Below are positions 8,437 through 17,610 of a stretch of 42,485 nt of DNA, piece after piece. Position 1 is the stretch's first letter, and each line of letters starts with the position of its first letter. This DNA is from Gammaproteobacteria bacterium (GTDB lineage Bacteria > Pseudomonadota > Gammaproteobacteria > SZUA-229). Below the pieces are notes generated by a model. That model was not told the DNA's origin. It saw only the letters and a program-made list of their open reading frames with translations, and did no database searches. A program made the position numbers and the translations under genes. Location of the stretch: positions 1 through 42,485 of the forward strand of contig JADGFA010000038.1 in assembly GCA_016744065.1 (NCBI GenBank). Direction: 5' to 3'.

Positions 8437-10545
8437 ATGACTGATAAAAGGGCCACTTCCACACATCGCGCATTGCCAGAAGTATCAAAACTATCCATGC
8501 CTCGTCACGGTGTGTACGAGGAAGGTATTCCGCTACGTAAAGGACAGCGTAGCTGGGTATACATTATTCGCATCCTTTTTTCACGTTTGTTTGTACTGGG
8601 CGGCACTATTGGTTTATCAGCTTACGGTGTGACAGAAATGTACGGTGTTTTGAGCACCAATACTGTAACCAGTCTGCAGTGGTTTTTTCTGTTGCTATTC
8701 AGTATTAATTTTTTCTGGATAGCATTTTCCTTTTCCCAGGCGCTTCTTGGTTTTCTGATCTATTTAAAGCCGCGTTTTATTAAACATCGCGAGGCAGATG
8801 CCGCATTTACAACGGCTATTCTGTTGCCTATTTACAATGAAGATCCGCATCGAACCAAAGCAGCTATTGAGGCAATGCGTAATGACTTACTTAGTAAGGC
8901 GCCGGCTAAATATGCTTTTTTTATTCTTAGTGATACTAATTGTGCTAATGCCTGGATTAAGGAAGAAGACGTTTTTTTTGACCTCATCAATGACGATAAA
9001 TCGGGTTGTCCGGTTTATTACCGGCATCGCCAGGATAACAATGAACGTAAAGCCGGTAATATTGCCGACTGGGTGCAACGTTGGGGTGGTGATTATGAAG
9101 CGATGATTGTGCTGGATGCAGACAGTATCATGAGTGCTGACTGTTTCATTACATTGTCTCGCAGACTGGCCGGGGCGCCGGGTGTGGGTTTGATCCAGAC
9201 ATTGCCAACGATTGTACGTGCCGAAACCCTTTATGGCCGATTACAACAATTCGCTAATCACTGTTTCGGCCCGATTTATGCTGAAGGCTTATCAGCCTGG
9301 CATGGGTTATCTTCCAACTTCTGGGGCCATAATGCGATTATTCGTACCAAAGCGTTTGCTGAATCATGCAGTTTGCCAATTTTGGCTGGCAAACCACCTT
9401 TTGGTGGCTTTGTATTAAGTCATGACTTTATCGAAGCAGCCTTATTGCGACGCGCTGGTTGGGGTGTGCGTTTTGACACTGATATCAATTCATCTTTTGA
9501 AGAGGCGCCACCGTCATTAATTGATGTATTAATTCGTGATCGCAGATGGTGTCAGGGGAATTTACAACATACGCCATTCATGTTTGCCCAGGGGTTTGTG
9601 TTACCGACCCGGCTGCATATTTTTTCTGGTTTAATGTCTTATTTAAGTGCCGTGTTCTGGTTGTCCCTGATTATCGTTGGTCTGGCGATTGCGGTACAGG
9701 CAGCCGTAGTGCGACCTGAATATTTTTCAAACCCTTCTTTATTTCCAACCTGGCCAGTATTTGATTCTGAACGGGCGTTGAACCTGTTTATTGTTTCCAT
9801 GGGCCTGATTGCTATACCTAAAGTTTTTGGCTGGCTAGCAGCCATGCTTCATATCCCTCGCTGTTTGCGCTTTGGTGGGCCGATTCTGCTTACATTAAGT
9901 GCTTTATTTGAGATGTTTATGTCTGCTTTATATGCACCGATATTAATGGTATCGCAGTTCGGTGTCGTTATGGCTGTTCTGCGCGGTAAGGACAGTGGCT
10001 GGATGCCACAATCACGTGACGATGGTGCACTAAACTGGACAACGGTAGCCAGAACACATTACGGTCATACCCTGTTTGGTATTGTTATTGCCATCATTGC
10101 AATAATGCTTAGCAATGAGTTGTTCCTGTGGTTACTCCCGGTTACTGGCGGACTGATGTTGTCGATTCCCTTATCCTGGCTCAGTGGTGGAATTAAGAAA
10201 ACGCGTATTGTGTCAATGTTGGGTTTGTTACGAGCACCTGAAGAGAAGCAGGCTGCACCGATTCTTATTCAGTTGCAGCAAGCAATACAGGCTCAATCTC
10301 AGGAACAGGAAACAACGCCTCTGCAAAGGCTGCTTGCCAATCCGGAATTATGCCAGTGGCATCTGGCCCAATTGCCCAATATGCCAAATGAATCATCCGT
10401 ATTTCATGCACCCACTGTCACTGCGGAATGGAAAGTGAAACACGTTCATAGCATGGAACACCTGGAAGCCACGTTAGAAGATAACGAAACAATGGCTTTG
10501 CTAAACAGTCCGACCTGTATCGAGCAATTAAAAACCGTCAGTTAA
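8437..10545 (+). CDS. opgH: Glucan glucosyltransferase OpgH (MdoH)
   Basis: 702 residues from the ATG at 8437; an earlier in-frame ATG at 8350 would overlap opgG heavily and adds no conserved sequence. This inner-membrane family-2 glycosyltransferase polymerises UDP-glucose into the linear glucan backbone and exports it. Seen: two membrane segments (about 43-65 and 81-110), AILLPIYNEDPHRT (127-140), the catalytic LDADS (226-230), SHDFIEAALLRR (328-339), RDRRWCQGN (367-375, the QxxRW-type box), then further membrane segments. It is shorter than the E. coli enzyme (about 847), mainly at the two ends. It forms an operon with opgG. Confidence 0.93.
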   Translation: MTDKRATSTHRALPEVSKLSMPRHGVYEEGIPLRKGQRSWVYIIRILFSRLFVLGGTIGLSAYGVTEMYGVLSTNTVTSLQWFFLLLFSINFFWIAFSFSQALLGFLIYLKPRFIKHREADAAFTTAILLPIYNEDPHRTKAAIEAMRNDLLSKAPAKYAFFILSDTNCANAWIKEEDVFFDLINDDKSGCPVYYRHRQDNNERKAGNIADWVQRWGGDYEAMIVLDADSIMSADCFITLSRRLAGAPGVGLIQTLPTIVRAETLYGRLQQFANHCFGPIYAEGLSAWHGLSSNFWGHNAIIRTKAFAESCSLPILAGKPPFGGFVLSHDFIEAALLRRAGWGVRFDTDINSSFEEAPPSLIDVLIRDRRWCQGNLQHTPFMFAQGFVLPTRLHIFSGLMSYLSAVFWLSLIIVGLAIAVQAAVVRPEYFSNPSLFPTWPVFDSERALNLFIVSMGLIAIPKVFGWLAAMLHIPRCLRFGGPILLTLSALFEMFMSALYAPILMVSQFGVVMAVLRGKDSGWMPQSRDDGALNWTTVARTHYGHTLFGIVIAIIAIMLSNELFLWLLPVTGGLMLSIPLSWLSGGIKKTRIVSMLGLLRAPEEKQAAPILIQLQQAIQAQSQEQETTPLQRLLANPELCQWHLAQLPNMPNESSVFHAPTVTAEWKVKHVHSMEHLEATLEDNETMALLNSPTCIEQLKTVS

Positions 10546-11002
10546 TTACTCAAAACCTTATGAAGATTTGTAGTGGCCTGATAGCAGTGGGTGGGTTTTC
10601 TCAGGTTTAAAATTTTTATTAGCATAGATGCGTTAATGATCGTTTATTACTCCCGGGTGTTTATATTACTTTCTGTTTATGGTTTTTACCTGTCTGGTTT
10701 ATCCGAAAATATAGATTATTAAATACAGCATATGAAAACGGAAAATAATTGTGCTGAAAATTATTAAATAGAAAAACATAAACCAGGTTTATTTTTTGTT
10801 ATGAAGTGACTGTGGTGAATGTTTTTCTGAGTTTTTGATTTTTTATATGTAAATTCGTGATGTATTATTACAGGCTTAACTATAATAGTTATTAACTATC
10901 AGAGTGATACTTTAAATTAATTAGATTAACCATTGTGCGCAGTTTATTATTAATGTCGTCGATTTTGATACACATATTTTAATGATAACAAAGGTGAAAA
11001 TA
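10546..11002. other. Intergenic leader of the peroxiredoxin gene
   Basis: Very AT-rich. No terminator is obvious after opgH. A TATAAT at 10881-10886 and a TATTAT at about 10945-10950 are candidate -10 boxes for the peroxiredoxin. An OxyR-like site lies between them and is listed separately. No coding frame supported. Confidence 0.4.
10885..10921 (+). promoter_or_regulatory. Putative OxyR operator
   Basis: ATAG-TTATTAA-CTAT at 10885-10899 fits the OxyR half-site ATAGxTxxxAxCTAT at all ten fixed positions. Exactly seven bases later, 10907-10921 (ATAC-TTTAAAT-TAAT) fits seven of ten. The spacing is that of a full tetramer site, and the next gene is a peroxiredoxin. AT-richness makes chance matches easier, so this stays a candidate. 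Confidence 0.4.
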
Positions 11003-11653
11003 ATGACTGATATAACGCAAGAAACTATAAGTATGCCTCGCATTAATGAGCGTGCGCCTGAATTTGATGCCTTAACCACAGACGGTAGAAAAACACTAGA
11101 TAATTACAAAGGTAAGTGGTTAGTGTTATTTTCCCATCCCGCAGATTTTACACCGGTGTGTACAACTGAATTTATTGCTTTTGCCGGACGACATAATGAT
11201 TTTCAGGCGATAAACACAGAATTACTCGGGCTTTCAATAGATAGTCACTATTCACATGTGGCATGGATGAGAAATATTAAAGAGAAGTTTGCAGTTGAAA
11301 TTCCTTTTCCCATTATTGCCGATCTGGATATGAAAGTTGCTAAGGCTTATGGCATGATTCACCCGGGAGCGGCGGATACTTCAGCTGTGCGGGCAACGTT
11401 TATTATTGATGATAAAGGCGTGTTACGTGCAATGGTGTACTACCCAATGTCTAATGGTCGTTCTATTGATGAGTTTGTACGACTGGTTACTGCACTTCAA
11501 ACTTCTGATGCAAATGGTATCGCTACTCCAGAAGGCTGGCAGCCAGGCGATAAAGTTATTGTGCCACCACCGGCTACTGCCAGTGCAGCTGAAGCGCGTG
11601 TTAACGAAGGTTATGAATGTACAGACTGGTACTTCTGTAAAAAAGAGTTGTAA
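11003..11653 (+). CDS. Prx6-type peroxiredoxin
   Basis: 216 residues from the ATG at 11003, which has AAGGTG a few bases upstream; an ATG at 10982 would add seven residues but lacks such a site. It reduces hydrogen peroxide and alkyl hydroperoxides through a peroxidatic cysteine. The active-site block HPADFTPVCTTEF lies near residues 46-58, with the Arg of RATFIID later. The long C-terminal arm (TPEGWQPGDKVIVPPP) is typical of the Prx6 group, and the end CTDWYFCKKEL gives two further cysteines that could act as resolving residues, as in archaeal members. Monocistronic: its own leader, and a terminator at 11698-11731. Confidence 0.93.
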   Translation: MTDITQETISMPRINERAPEFDALTTDGRKTLDNYKGKWLVLFSHPADFTPVCTTEFIAFAGRHNDFQAINTELLGLSIDSHYSHVAWMRNIKEKFAVEIPFPIIADLDMKVAKAYGMIHPGAADTSAVRATFIIDDKGVLRAMVYYPMSNGRSIDEFVRLVTALQTSDANGIATPEGWQPGDKVIVPPPATASAAEARVNEGYECTDWYFCKKEL

Positions 11654-11697
11654 TATGATGTTATGTTCTTAAAGCATTTACAGTCAACAACTATAGC

Positions 11698-11731
11698 AAA
11701 AAGGCACAATCATTAAGGTTGTGCTTTTTTT
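11698..11731 (+). terminator. Rho-independent terminator after peroxiredoxin
   Basis: GCACAA (11704-11709) pairs with TTGTGC (11719-11724) around a nine-base loop, with A residues before and a seven-T run (11725-11731) after. It lies about 50 bases after the stop. Confidence 0.85.
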
Positions 11732-12022
11732 ATGTCTATTTGAAAATAAAAAATATACTTCAGTTCTGAGTGGCTACTTGATATGGCTAGAAAATTTAAT
11801 ACTTGTTTTAGTTTAAATATTAATAATAACGGTAATACCTGACTGGCGGAATTTTCTTTTCATGAAGGTGTTCTGTTGTTACTGCTATGGGGCCAAAGTA
11901 TGCGGCAAAGTATATATGGCCAGAGAAAGATATTATCTGTAGTTGTAGTTATTCTGTACTTCAGGTTTTTTCATAAAGGATAGTGGCCTGATATATTTAA
12001 TATTAATATTTTTTTGATAAAT

Positions 12023-12340
12023 TCAGATAGCTATCATTAAAAACAGGGCGTTTGACATTAATACCCAGGCCACGACAGGACTAAATAAAATTTTCCATAT
12101 AATATGGCGTGGAACAAAGCCAACGCCGTGAACAAATCCTGCAGCGATTCCCCACATGTACAATGTTAATAAACTGTGGTCGAGTGGTTGGTTATCCTGC
12201 ATGACTGCTTGTGGATATAAAGTTAATATCAGGCTAAGTGTTCCTGCGACCGACAGCGATAATGTTCGCGCGAATGCGTTATACAGGAAAGGTAAATGCC
12301 ATTGATCCTTCTGGCTATTGTGCTGGTTTTCTTTAATCAT
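12023..12340 (-). CDS. ybgE: Cyd operon protein YbgE
   Basis: 105 residues from the ATG at 12340 (AAGAA upstream); a longer frame from 12409 would swallow cydX. Three hydrophobic segments are visible: ARTLSLSVAGTLSLILTLYP, a middle LLTLYMWGIAAGFVHGVGFVPR, and a C-terminal IIWKILFSPVVAWVLMSNALFL. The GFVHGVGFVPR loop is characteristic of the YbgE family encoded at the end of cydABX operons; its molecular role is not settled. The first eight bases overlap the end of cydX, indicating coupled translation. Confidence 0.85.
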   Translation of the reverse strand: MIKENQHNSQKDQWHLPFLYNAFARTLSLSVAGTLSLILTLYPQAVMQDNQPLDHSLLTLYMWGIAAGFVHGVGFVPRHIIWKILFSPVVAWVLMSNALFLMIAI

Positions 12341-12467
12341 TTTCTTGGTTCTTTTTAGTATTGTCTTCGTTTGTATCGTGACAATATTCTGATTCCAGCC
12401 AGAGCACATTTATTATTCCCAGTGAAACAGCCAGTAATACACCCAGTATCCACGCAAAATACCACAT
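12333..12467 (-). CDS. cydX: Cytochrome bd small subunit CydX
   Basis: A 44-residue gene. It reads MWYFAWILGVLLAVSLG and then IINVLWLESEYC, the signature of CydX/CbdX: a single N-terminal membrane helix beginning MWYF-W-LG. CydX binds CydA and stabilises the haem groups of cytochrome bd oxidase. AGGAGT lies just before the ATG. It sits between cydB (27 bases away) and ybgE (8-base overlap), the standard position. The hydrophilic tail (DTNEDNTKKNQEND) is acidic and variable. Confidence 0.93.
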   Translation of the reverse strand: MWYFAWILGVLLAVSLGIINVLWLESEYCHDTNEDNTKKNQEND

Positions 12468-12494
12468 TTGATTTACTCCTCTATCTTTTTTCTG

Positions 12495-13637
12495 TTAATA
12501 AGCCGAATGGGTATTTTTACGAATGTGCTCCAGGGTAACTCGGCCCCACATGGCACGATAAGTCCACACCGTATAAGCCAGTATGACTGGAATAAAAATG
12601 GCTGCAGACCAGAACATCACAGTTAATGTCAGGTGACTGGATGTTGCATCCCATACCGTCAAGCTGCTGTTATATTGTGTGCTTGATGGCATCACAAATG
12701 GGAATAATGAAAACCCAGCGGTGAGGATAACGCCTGTCATGGCCAATGAGCTGGTGACAAATGCTAACCCTGATCGCCTTATTTTTGCGAGTAGTATTGT
12801 CATTATCGCAGCGAAAAAACCGAGAGCAGGGGCACTTATCATCCATGGATACAGTGAATAGTTAGTTAACCAGTTACCTTTACCAGGTGTTACTATTTTT
12901 GCTAACGGATCAGGCATGGCATCGGTTGCTGGCATCGAAACAATCTGATAACCGTCTATATCGTAAGCGATCCACAATCCGGCAAGCGCAAAGGTAACGA
13001 TTAAAATTATTGCGGCAAACTGCACAATGATTCGAGCACGCTCTGCAATTATATTTTCTGCACGCAATTGTAACCATACAGCGCCATGCATTATGAGCAT
13101 AGACAGGCTTACTATTCCTGCAAGAAGTGAAAATGGGTTTAATAAGGCCCAGAATGTTCCGGTGTAAGTTGGGCGTAGAAATTCATCGTGTTGAAAGGGT
13201 ACGCCGAGAAATAAATTTCCAAACGCGACACCAAATATTAATGCTGGTACAGCACCACCAATAAATATTCCCCAGTCCCAGGCCGAACGCCAGCGAGGGT
13301 CATCTATTTTACTGCGATAGTCAAAACCGACCGGGCGAAAAAATAGCGCAAACAGCACCAGCATCATGGCGACATAAAAGCCAGAGAAAGCAGCCGCATA
13401 TACCGCTGGCCATGCCGCAAAAATTGCACCCCCGGCGGTAACAAACCAGACCTGGTTGCCTTCCCAGTGTGGCCCAATCGTATTGATAATGACGCGCCGC
13501 TCTTCGTCTGTTTTACCAATAAAGGGTAATAAAATGCCAGCACCCATATCAAAGCCATCAGTAATAACAAACCCTATTAGCAATACACCTACCAGTAACC
13601 ACCATATTAATTTTAATGTTTCATAATCAAAAATCAT
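12495..13637 (-). CDS. cydB: Cytochrome bd ubiquinol oxidase subunit II
   Basis: 380 residues, the usual CydB length. The start MIFDYETLKLIWWLLVGVLLIGFVITDGFDMG is the classic CydB N-terminus, followed by IGPHWEGNQVWFVTAGGAIFAAWP and FRPVGFDYRSK. Multiple hydrophobic helices run through the protein. It pairs with CydA in the inner membrane as the oxygen-reducing quinol oxidase, which works at low oxygen and resists sulfide, nitric oxide and peroxide. It follows cydA by 43 bases. Confidence 0.97.
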   Translation of the reverse strand: MIFDYETLKLIWWLLVGVLLIGFVITDGFDMGAGILLPFIGKTDEERRVIINTIGPHWEGNQVWFVTAGGAIFAAWPAVYAAAFSGFYVAMMLVLFALFFRPVGFDYRSKIDDPRWRSAWDWGIFIGGAVPALIFGVAFGNLFLGVPFQHDEFLRPTYTGTFWALLNPFSLLAGIVSLSMLIMHGAVWLQLRAENIIAERARIIVQFAAIILIVTFALAGLWIAYDIDGYQIVSMPATDAMPDPLAKIVTPGKGNWLTNYSLYPWMISAPALGFFAAIMTILLAKIRRSGLAFVTSSLAMTGVILTAGFSLFPFVMPSSTQYNSSLTVWDATSSHLTLTVMFWSAAIFIPVILAYTVWTYRAMWGRVTLEHIRKNTHSAY

Positions 13638-13680
13638 TTTATTTTCTCTTGTCTATCAAGTGCATTTACAGCTATTAAAT

Positions 13681-15261
13681 TCATGCCTGTGTTACAGCTA
13701 CTTTATTATCATTCGTCTGTTCCAGAGCATAACGGCCAGTGTGTAAACTGCTGGGGCCAAGGCGAACAAACCGAAACATTAAAAATAATTCGACCACCAG
13801 TAGAACCGTATAGAAAAGAACCAGACCGATAAGTGAGAACCATAGATCACCTGTTTCCAGTGAAGAGGTGCTTAGATAGGTGGGTAATACTTCACCGATT
13901 GACCAGGGCTGGCGTCCATATTCAGCAACAATCCAGCCAGTCTCAGCCGCAATCCAGGGCAGGGGTATGCCCCACATTGCTACTTTTAATAACCAGCGCT
14001 TCTCTGACGCAATACGTTTAGCACAGTAATAGAAACTCGCCGCAAATATAAATAACATCAGGAAGCCGCAGGCAACCATTATCCGAAAACTCCAGAATAA
14101 CGGTGCCACTTTTGGAATCGTGTCACGTGCAGCCTGTTTGATTTGTTCCTCGGTGGCATCAACCACGTTAGTGGCATAACGTTTAACTAATAAGCCATAG
14201 CCCAGATCAGATTTAACGGCTTCAAAAGATAACTTGTCCGCATCTGTAAAATCACCACTGCGCAGTGTTTGTAAATGTGCATAAGCGATTATGCCATTGC
14301 GGATACGAGCTTCATGTTTAACAATTAAATCTTTGATGCCGGTTACTTCTGTATCTGTAGATCGAGTGGCAATTAAACCTAAGGCGTAAGGAATTTTTAC
14401 TGCATAGTCAGTTGTTTGCGTTTCTTCATTAGGAATGCCAAACAGGGTGAACGCTGCCGGTGGTTCGTGTGTTTCCCATTCAGCTTCAATCGCAGCCAGT
14501 TTGGTTTTTTGTACATCGCCTATTTCATAACCACTTTCATCACCCAGCACAATAACTGAAAGAACCGATGCAAGCCCAAAACCTGCCGCCACAGCAAATG
14601 AGCGACGAGCAAAATCCATGTCACGACCTTTCAATAAATAATAACTACTGATACCCAGTACAAACATTGCACCGGTAACGTAGCCTGCGGCGACAGTGTG
14701 TACAAATTTCACCTGTGCCACAGGGTTGAAAAACAATGCGTAAAAACTGGTCATTTCCATGCGCATGGTTTCGTAGCTAAATTCAGCACCGACAGGATTT
14801 TGCATCCAGGCATTGGCCACCAGAATCCACAGTGCCGATAAATTAGAGCCTAGTGCCGTCAGAAAGGTAACCAGAAGATGTTGTTGTTTACTTAAACGAT
14901 CCCAGCCGAAAAAAAATAAACCGATGAAAGTCGATTCAAGGAAGAAGGCCATCAACCCTTCGATGGCCAGTGGCGCACCAAAAACATCACCAACATAGTG
15001 TGAGTAATAAGCCCAGTTAGTACCAAACTGAAACTCCAGTGTCAGTCCTGTTGTTACACCGAGAGCAAAATTAATACCAAAAAGTTTACCCCAGAAACGT
15101 GTCATGTCTTTGTAAATCTGTTTGCCTGTTATGACATAAACGGATTCCATTATTACAAGTAGAAAGGATAGCCCTAATGTTAATGGCACAAATAAAAAAT
15201 GATACATTGCCGTCATGGCAAATTGTAGTCTTGATAGCTCGACGACAGATTCAGAAACCAT
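13681..15261 (-). CDS. cydA: Cytochrome bd ubiquinol oxidase subunit I
   Basis: 526 residues. The haem-bearing subunit: His21 in [20 protein letters not shown] matches the N-terminal haem b595 ligand of the family, and [20 protein letters not shown] is the conserved block near the C-terminus that includes the GRQPW signature. Length and the long insert between about 240 and 370 indicate the long-Q-loop class, as in E. coli. It oxidises ubiquinol and reduces oxygen to water without pumping protons. Nine bases separate it from cydP upstream and 43 from cydB downstream. Confidence 0.97.
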   Translation of the reverse strand: MVSESVVELSRLQFAMTAMYHFLFVPLTLGLSFLLVIMESVYVITGKQIYKDMTRFWGKLFGINFALGVTTGLTLEFQFGTNWAYYSHYVGDVFGAPLAIEGLMAFFLESTFIGLFFFGWDRLSKQQHLLVTFLTALGSNLSALWILVANAWMQNPVGAEFSYETMRMEMTSFYALFFNPVAQVKFVHTVAAGYVTGAMFVLGISSYYLLKGRDMDFARRSFAVAAGFGLASVLSVIVLGDESGYEIGDVQKTKLAAIEAEWETHEPPAAFTLFGIPNEETQTTDYAVKIPYALGLIATRSTDTEVTGIKDLIVKHEARIRNGIIAYAHLQTLRSGDFTDADKLSFEAVKSDLGYGLLVKRYATNVVDATEEQIKQAARDTIPKVAPLFWSFRIMVACGFLMLFIFAASFYYCAKRIASEKRWLLKVAMWGIPLPWIAAETGWIVAEYGRQPWSIGEVLPTYLSTSSLETGDLWFSLIGLVLFYTVLLVVELFLMFRFVRLGPSSLHTGRYALEQTNDNKVAVTQA

Positions 15262-15270
15262 GGTAATTAC

Positions 15271-15474
15271 TCACTCGGTAGAATTAGTTTTCGCAGTAGG
15301 TGGGTAACCTGCGATGTGGGTTTGGACGTCAATAACAGTTGTTACTTCGTCTGCGGGCACACGAAAAAAAGCCCACCAGAGAGCCGTGAGCAATAACACC
15401 TTGATGACCAGTATGATGGCAAGATGCCTGACTAATGGATTTGACCAGATATTTTCCGTAGGTAAAGCACTCAT
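15271..15474 (-). CDS. cydP: CydP, putative small subunit of cytochrome bd
   Basis: 67 residues with one membrane helix (HLAIILVIKVLLLTALWWAFF) followed by RVPADEV. This pattern, and the position directly before cydA, match the CydP family annotated as a putative small cytochrome oxidase subunit in many proteobacteria. The role is assigned by association with the operon rather than biochemistry. It ends nine bases before cydA. Confidence 0.8.
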   Translation of the reverse strand: MSALPTENIWSNPLVRHLAIILVIKVLLLTALWWAFFRVPADEVTTVIDVQTHIAGYPPTAKTNSTE

Positions 15475-15492
15475 TCTTTATAAGCTCGATGT

Positions 15493-15708
15493 TTACCAGC
15501 CTGGTTCGCCAGTTTTATTGTTAGATGTTTTTATAATCATTGCTGCCTGTTCAAAGGATTGTGTTGTGATTAATTCAGCCGCTTTACAGTTGTCGTCAAA
15601 GTCATTAAAAGTGCATGGTGCATAGTCCTGATTATTTGCTATTGCTGGAGTGCTCATTGTCGATGTAATGAGCAGGGTGCTCATTATTATTTTTATTGTT
15701 TTTTTCAT
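15493..15708 (-). CDS. Unknown small secreted protein heading the cyd operon
   Basis: 71 residues from the ATG at 15708; an upstream GTG frame adds only unconserved sequence before the signal peptide. The signal peptide is clear (KKTIKIIMSTLLITSTMSTPAIA, cleavage after residue 24). The mature part is about 47 residues, acidic, with two cysteines at 32 and 41 (PCTFNDFDDNCKAAEL), which could form a periplasmic disulfide or bind a ligand. I do not recognise a family. It lies 18 bases before cydP on the same strand, so it is probably the first gene of the bd oxidase transcript. Confidence 0.65.
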   Translation of the reverse strand: MKKTIKIIMSTLLITSTMSTPAIANNQDYAPCTFNDFDDNCKAAELITTQSFEQAAMIIKTSNNKTGEPGW

Positions 15709-16066
15709 TACGTGTTTCTTTTTAGTTATTGATAAAGGTTTTATTTCCAGGCGTTTGTCTGGTGTTAATCGCACCACGTAAATTCCCCGCTTTAAAGCTG
15801 TGTTTTATCGTGCAGTGTGTGGCTTTTGATTGCATCACCTGTGCTCTTTGTGTGTTATCGCAAGCTGTGTGCCAAATTAATGAGTATTTGTTTTATGTTG
15901 TACTTATTTATTAGTAACATATTGTTTTATATGCATTATTTAAATTCTTCCTGTCTTTTTTGTTTTAAAAAAGGGCTGATTTTTAAGTGTTCAGTTTTTT
16001 CAGGATGCCATATACGTCGCTTAATGCTAAGGTTGGGTGACATATTTGGCGTTTTATGGGGTGATT
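15709..16066. promoter_or_regulatory. Divergent control region between cyd operon and activator
   Basis: 358 bases between divergent genes. Two similar segments lie 50 bases apart, at 15800-15823 and 15850-15873, sharing TTATCG then TGTGTG (about 17 of 24 positions identical). Such spacing, close to five helical turns, would suit upstream sites for an enhancer-binding activator. I found no clear sigma-54 promoter (GG-N10-GC with good flanks) and no proper FNR box. Confidence 0.35.
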
Positions 16067-17407
16067 ATGGGTAGTCAGATTCGTTTTGATGTGAGATCAA
16101 GAACAGAGATTGCAGGCGTGCTTGATGTGATTGATGCACCAGCCGTCGCTCTTTCTTTAGATTACCAAATTCTTGCAGTCAATCAGGCTTACCGACAAAG
16201 TTACGGTGATGGTAAACCGCTGCATAATAGAAAATGTTATGAAGTTTCACACCATTACACTGTTCCCTGTGACCAGGCGGGTGAAACATGTCCGCTGGCA
16301 GATTGTTTGCAAACAGGACGTAAACAACGTGTCTTGCATTTGCACCACACACCAGGGGGCAAAGAACATGTAGAGGTCGAAACCAGCCCCGTAAGAAATG
16401 AGCAGGGTGACATAAGTTATCTCATTGAAATCATGCGTGAAACGCATACTGCGAGTAGCTGCGCGGATGTTAATAGCATGGTTGGCCGTTCACGTGCTTT
16501 TAATCAGGTGCTTGAACTTATTAATCGTGTTGCACCTGCAAAGGCTGCGGTATTATTACTGGGTGATTCAGGGACGGGTAAGGAGCTGGCTTCACGTGCC
16601 ATTCATGATAACAGCCCATACAGTGACAAACCTTTTGTTGTTGTAGAGTGCTCTGGATTAACGGAAGCATTATTCGAGAGTGAATTGTTTGGTCACGAGC
16701 GTGGAGCTTTTACGGGTGCCCATGCAAAAAAAATTGGCCTGATTGAAGCGGTAGAAGGCGGCACATTGTTTCTTGATGAGGTGGGGGATGTTCCATTAAG
16801 TTTGCAGGTTAAGTTACTTCGATTACTGGAGACAGGTACCTACAGGCGTGTCGGTAGTACCGATGCACGACAGGCCAGTTTTCGGCTGGTTACAGCAACA
16901 CACCGTAACCTTCAGGCGATGGTGGAAAGTGGTCGTTTTCGTCGCGATCTTTATTATCGTATTAATGCGTTTCCTATAGAATTACCTTCACTAAGCCAGC
17001 GCCCTGAAGACCTTCCCCTTCTGATTGACTCCCTGCTTTCACGACTGTCTCCAGAGCATAACTACCATGTTGCGGCATCGACACTTGCCAGCCTGCAACA
17101 GTACGCTTTTCCAGGCAACATCCGTGAACTTCGTAATATACTGGAGCGAGCAACACTACTTACAGATGATGATGTTATCTTACCTGAGCATTTACCCGCT
17201 GACGTTACGAGGGAAAGAAAAACGACTGAAGATGTTACCTTGCCAGATGCCGAAGATATTACACCGCTTGATGAGATAGAGCAGCAATATCTCGTTCAGG
17301 TTGCGTCTATATTTAAAGGCGACAGAGGTGAGCTGGCAAATAAACTGGGGATTAGTAAACGCACATTGTTTAGAAAATTACAAAATTTAAAAATGTATAA
17401 AAAATAG
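16067..17407 (+). CDS. PAS-type sigma-54-dependent activator
   Basis: 446 residues from the ATG at 16067, preceded by GGGGTG; a GTG at 16037 would add ten residues. N-terminal PAS domain (about 15-125), central AAA+ ATPase (about 138-365) and C-terminal Fis-type helix-turn-helix (about 415-442). Seen: Walker A GDSGTGKE (166-173), the sigma-54 contact loop GAFTGA (213-218), Walker [11 protein letters not shown] (231-240), and [13 protein letters not shown] in the DNA-binding helix. The PAS domain carries a cysteine/histidine cluster (C57, H62, H63, C68, C75, C80; CPLADC at 75-80), suggesting metal, haem or redox sensing. It is divergent from the bd oxidase operon, so it probably activates it, but this is inferred from position. 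Confidence 0.9.
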   Translation: MGSQIRFDVRSRTEIAGVLDVIDAPAVALSLDYQILAVNQAYRQSYGDGKPLHNRKCYEVSHHYTVPCDQAGETCPLADCLQTGRKQRVLHLHHTPGGKEHVEVETSPVRNEQGDISYLIEIMRETHTASSCADVNSMVGRSRAFNQVLELINRVAPAKAAVLLLGDSGTGKELASRAIHDNSPYSDKPFVVVECSGLTEALFESELFGHERGAFTGAHAKKIGLIEAVEGGTLFLDEVGDVPLSLQVKLLRLLETGTYRRVGSTDARQASFRLVTATHRNLQAMVESGRFRRDLYYRINAFPIELPSLSQRPEDLPLLIDSLLSRLSPEHNYHVAASTLASLQQYAFPGNIRELRNILERATLLTDDDVILPEHLPADVTRERKTTEDVTLPDAEDITPLDEIEQQYLVQVASIFKGDRGELANKLGISKRTLFRKLQNLKMYKK

Positions 17408-17610
17408 CAAAGAAAAAATCAGTAGATATTTACTGGATACTTTCAGAGGCAGATATACCATCAGGGCTTAAATTTGAAGAAGATGATAATAACCCCAGTC
17501 ATTATTTTTTAACGGTTACTGAGTCAATGCGAATAGAACAACTAGTAGAAAAGCCTAAGATGGTATCTTATAGAATGTCAGTTATTAAAGATGGTGGGGG
17601 AGTGATATGA
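17401..17610 (+). pseudogene. Startless C-terminal tail, toxin-like
   Basis: A coherent coding frame runs from 17401 to a TGA at 17608-17610 (KKSVDIYWILSEADIPSGL, later HYFLTVTESM and RMSVIKDGGG) but has no start: a stop lies at 17398-17400 and the frame begins inside the end of the activator gene. The IPxGL...HYxLxxxxxM pattern resembles the C-terminal ends of some polymorphic or Tse2-like toxins as I remember them; this is weak. The stop overlaps the ATG of the next gene by four bases, the usual arrangement of a toxin tip and its immunity gene. Most likely the remnant of a larger gene whose front was lost. Confidence 0.4.

Noticed and set aside
15709..15800. Sigma-54 promoter for the cyd operon
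   Set aside because: No GG-N10-GC pair with acceptable flanks was found on the minus strand; the nearest, TGGTGC...AC, lacks the -12 GC.
15827..15839. FNR-like TTGAT...ATCA site upstream of the cyd operon
   Set aside because: The spacer is three bases rather than four and the right half is imperfect.
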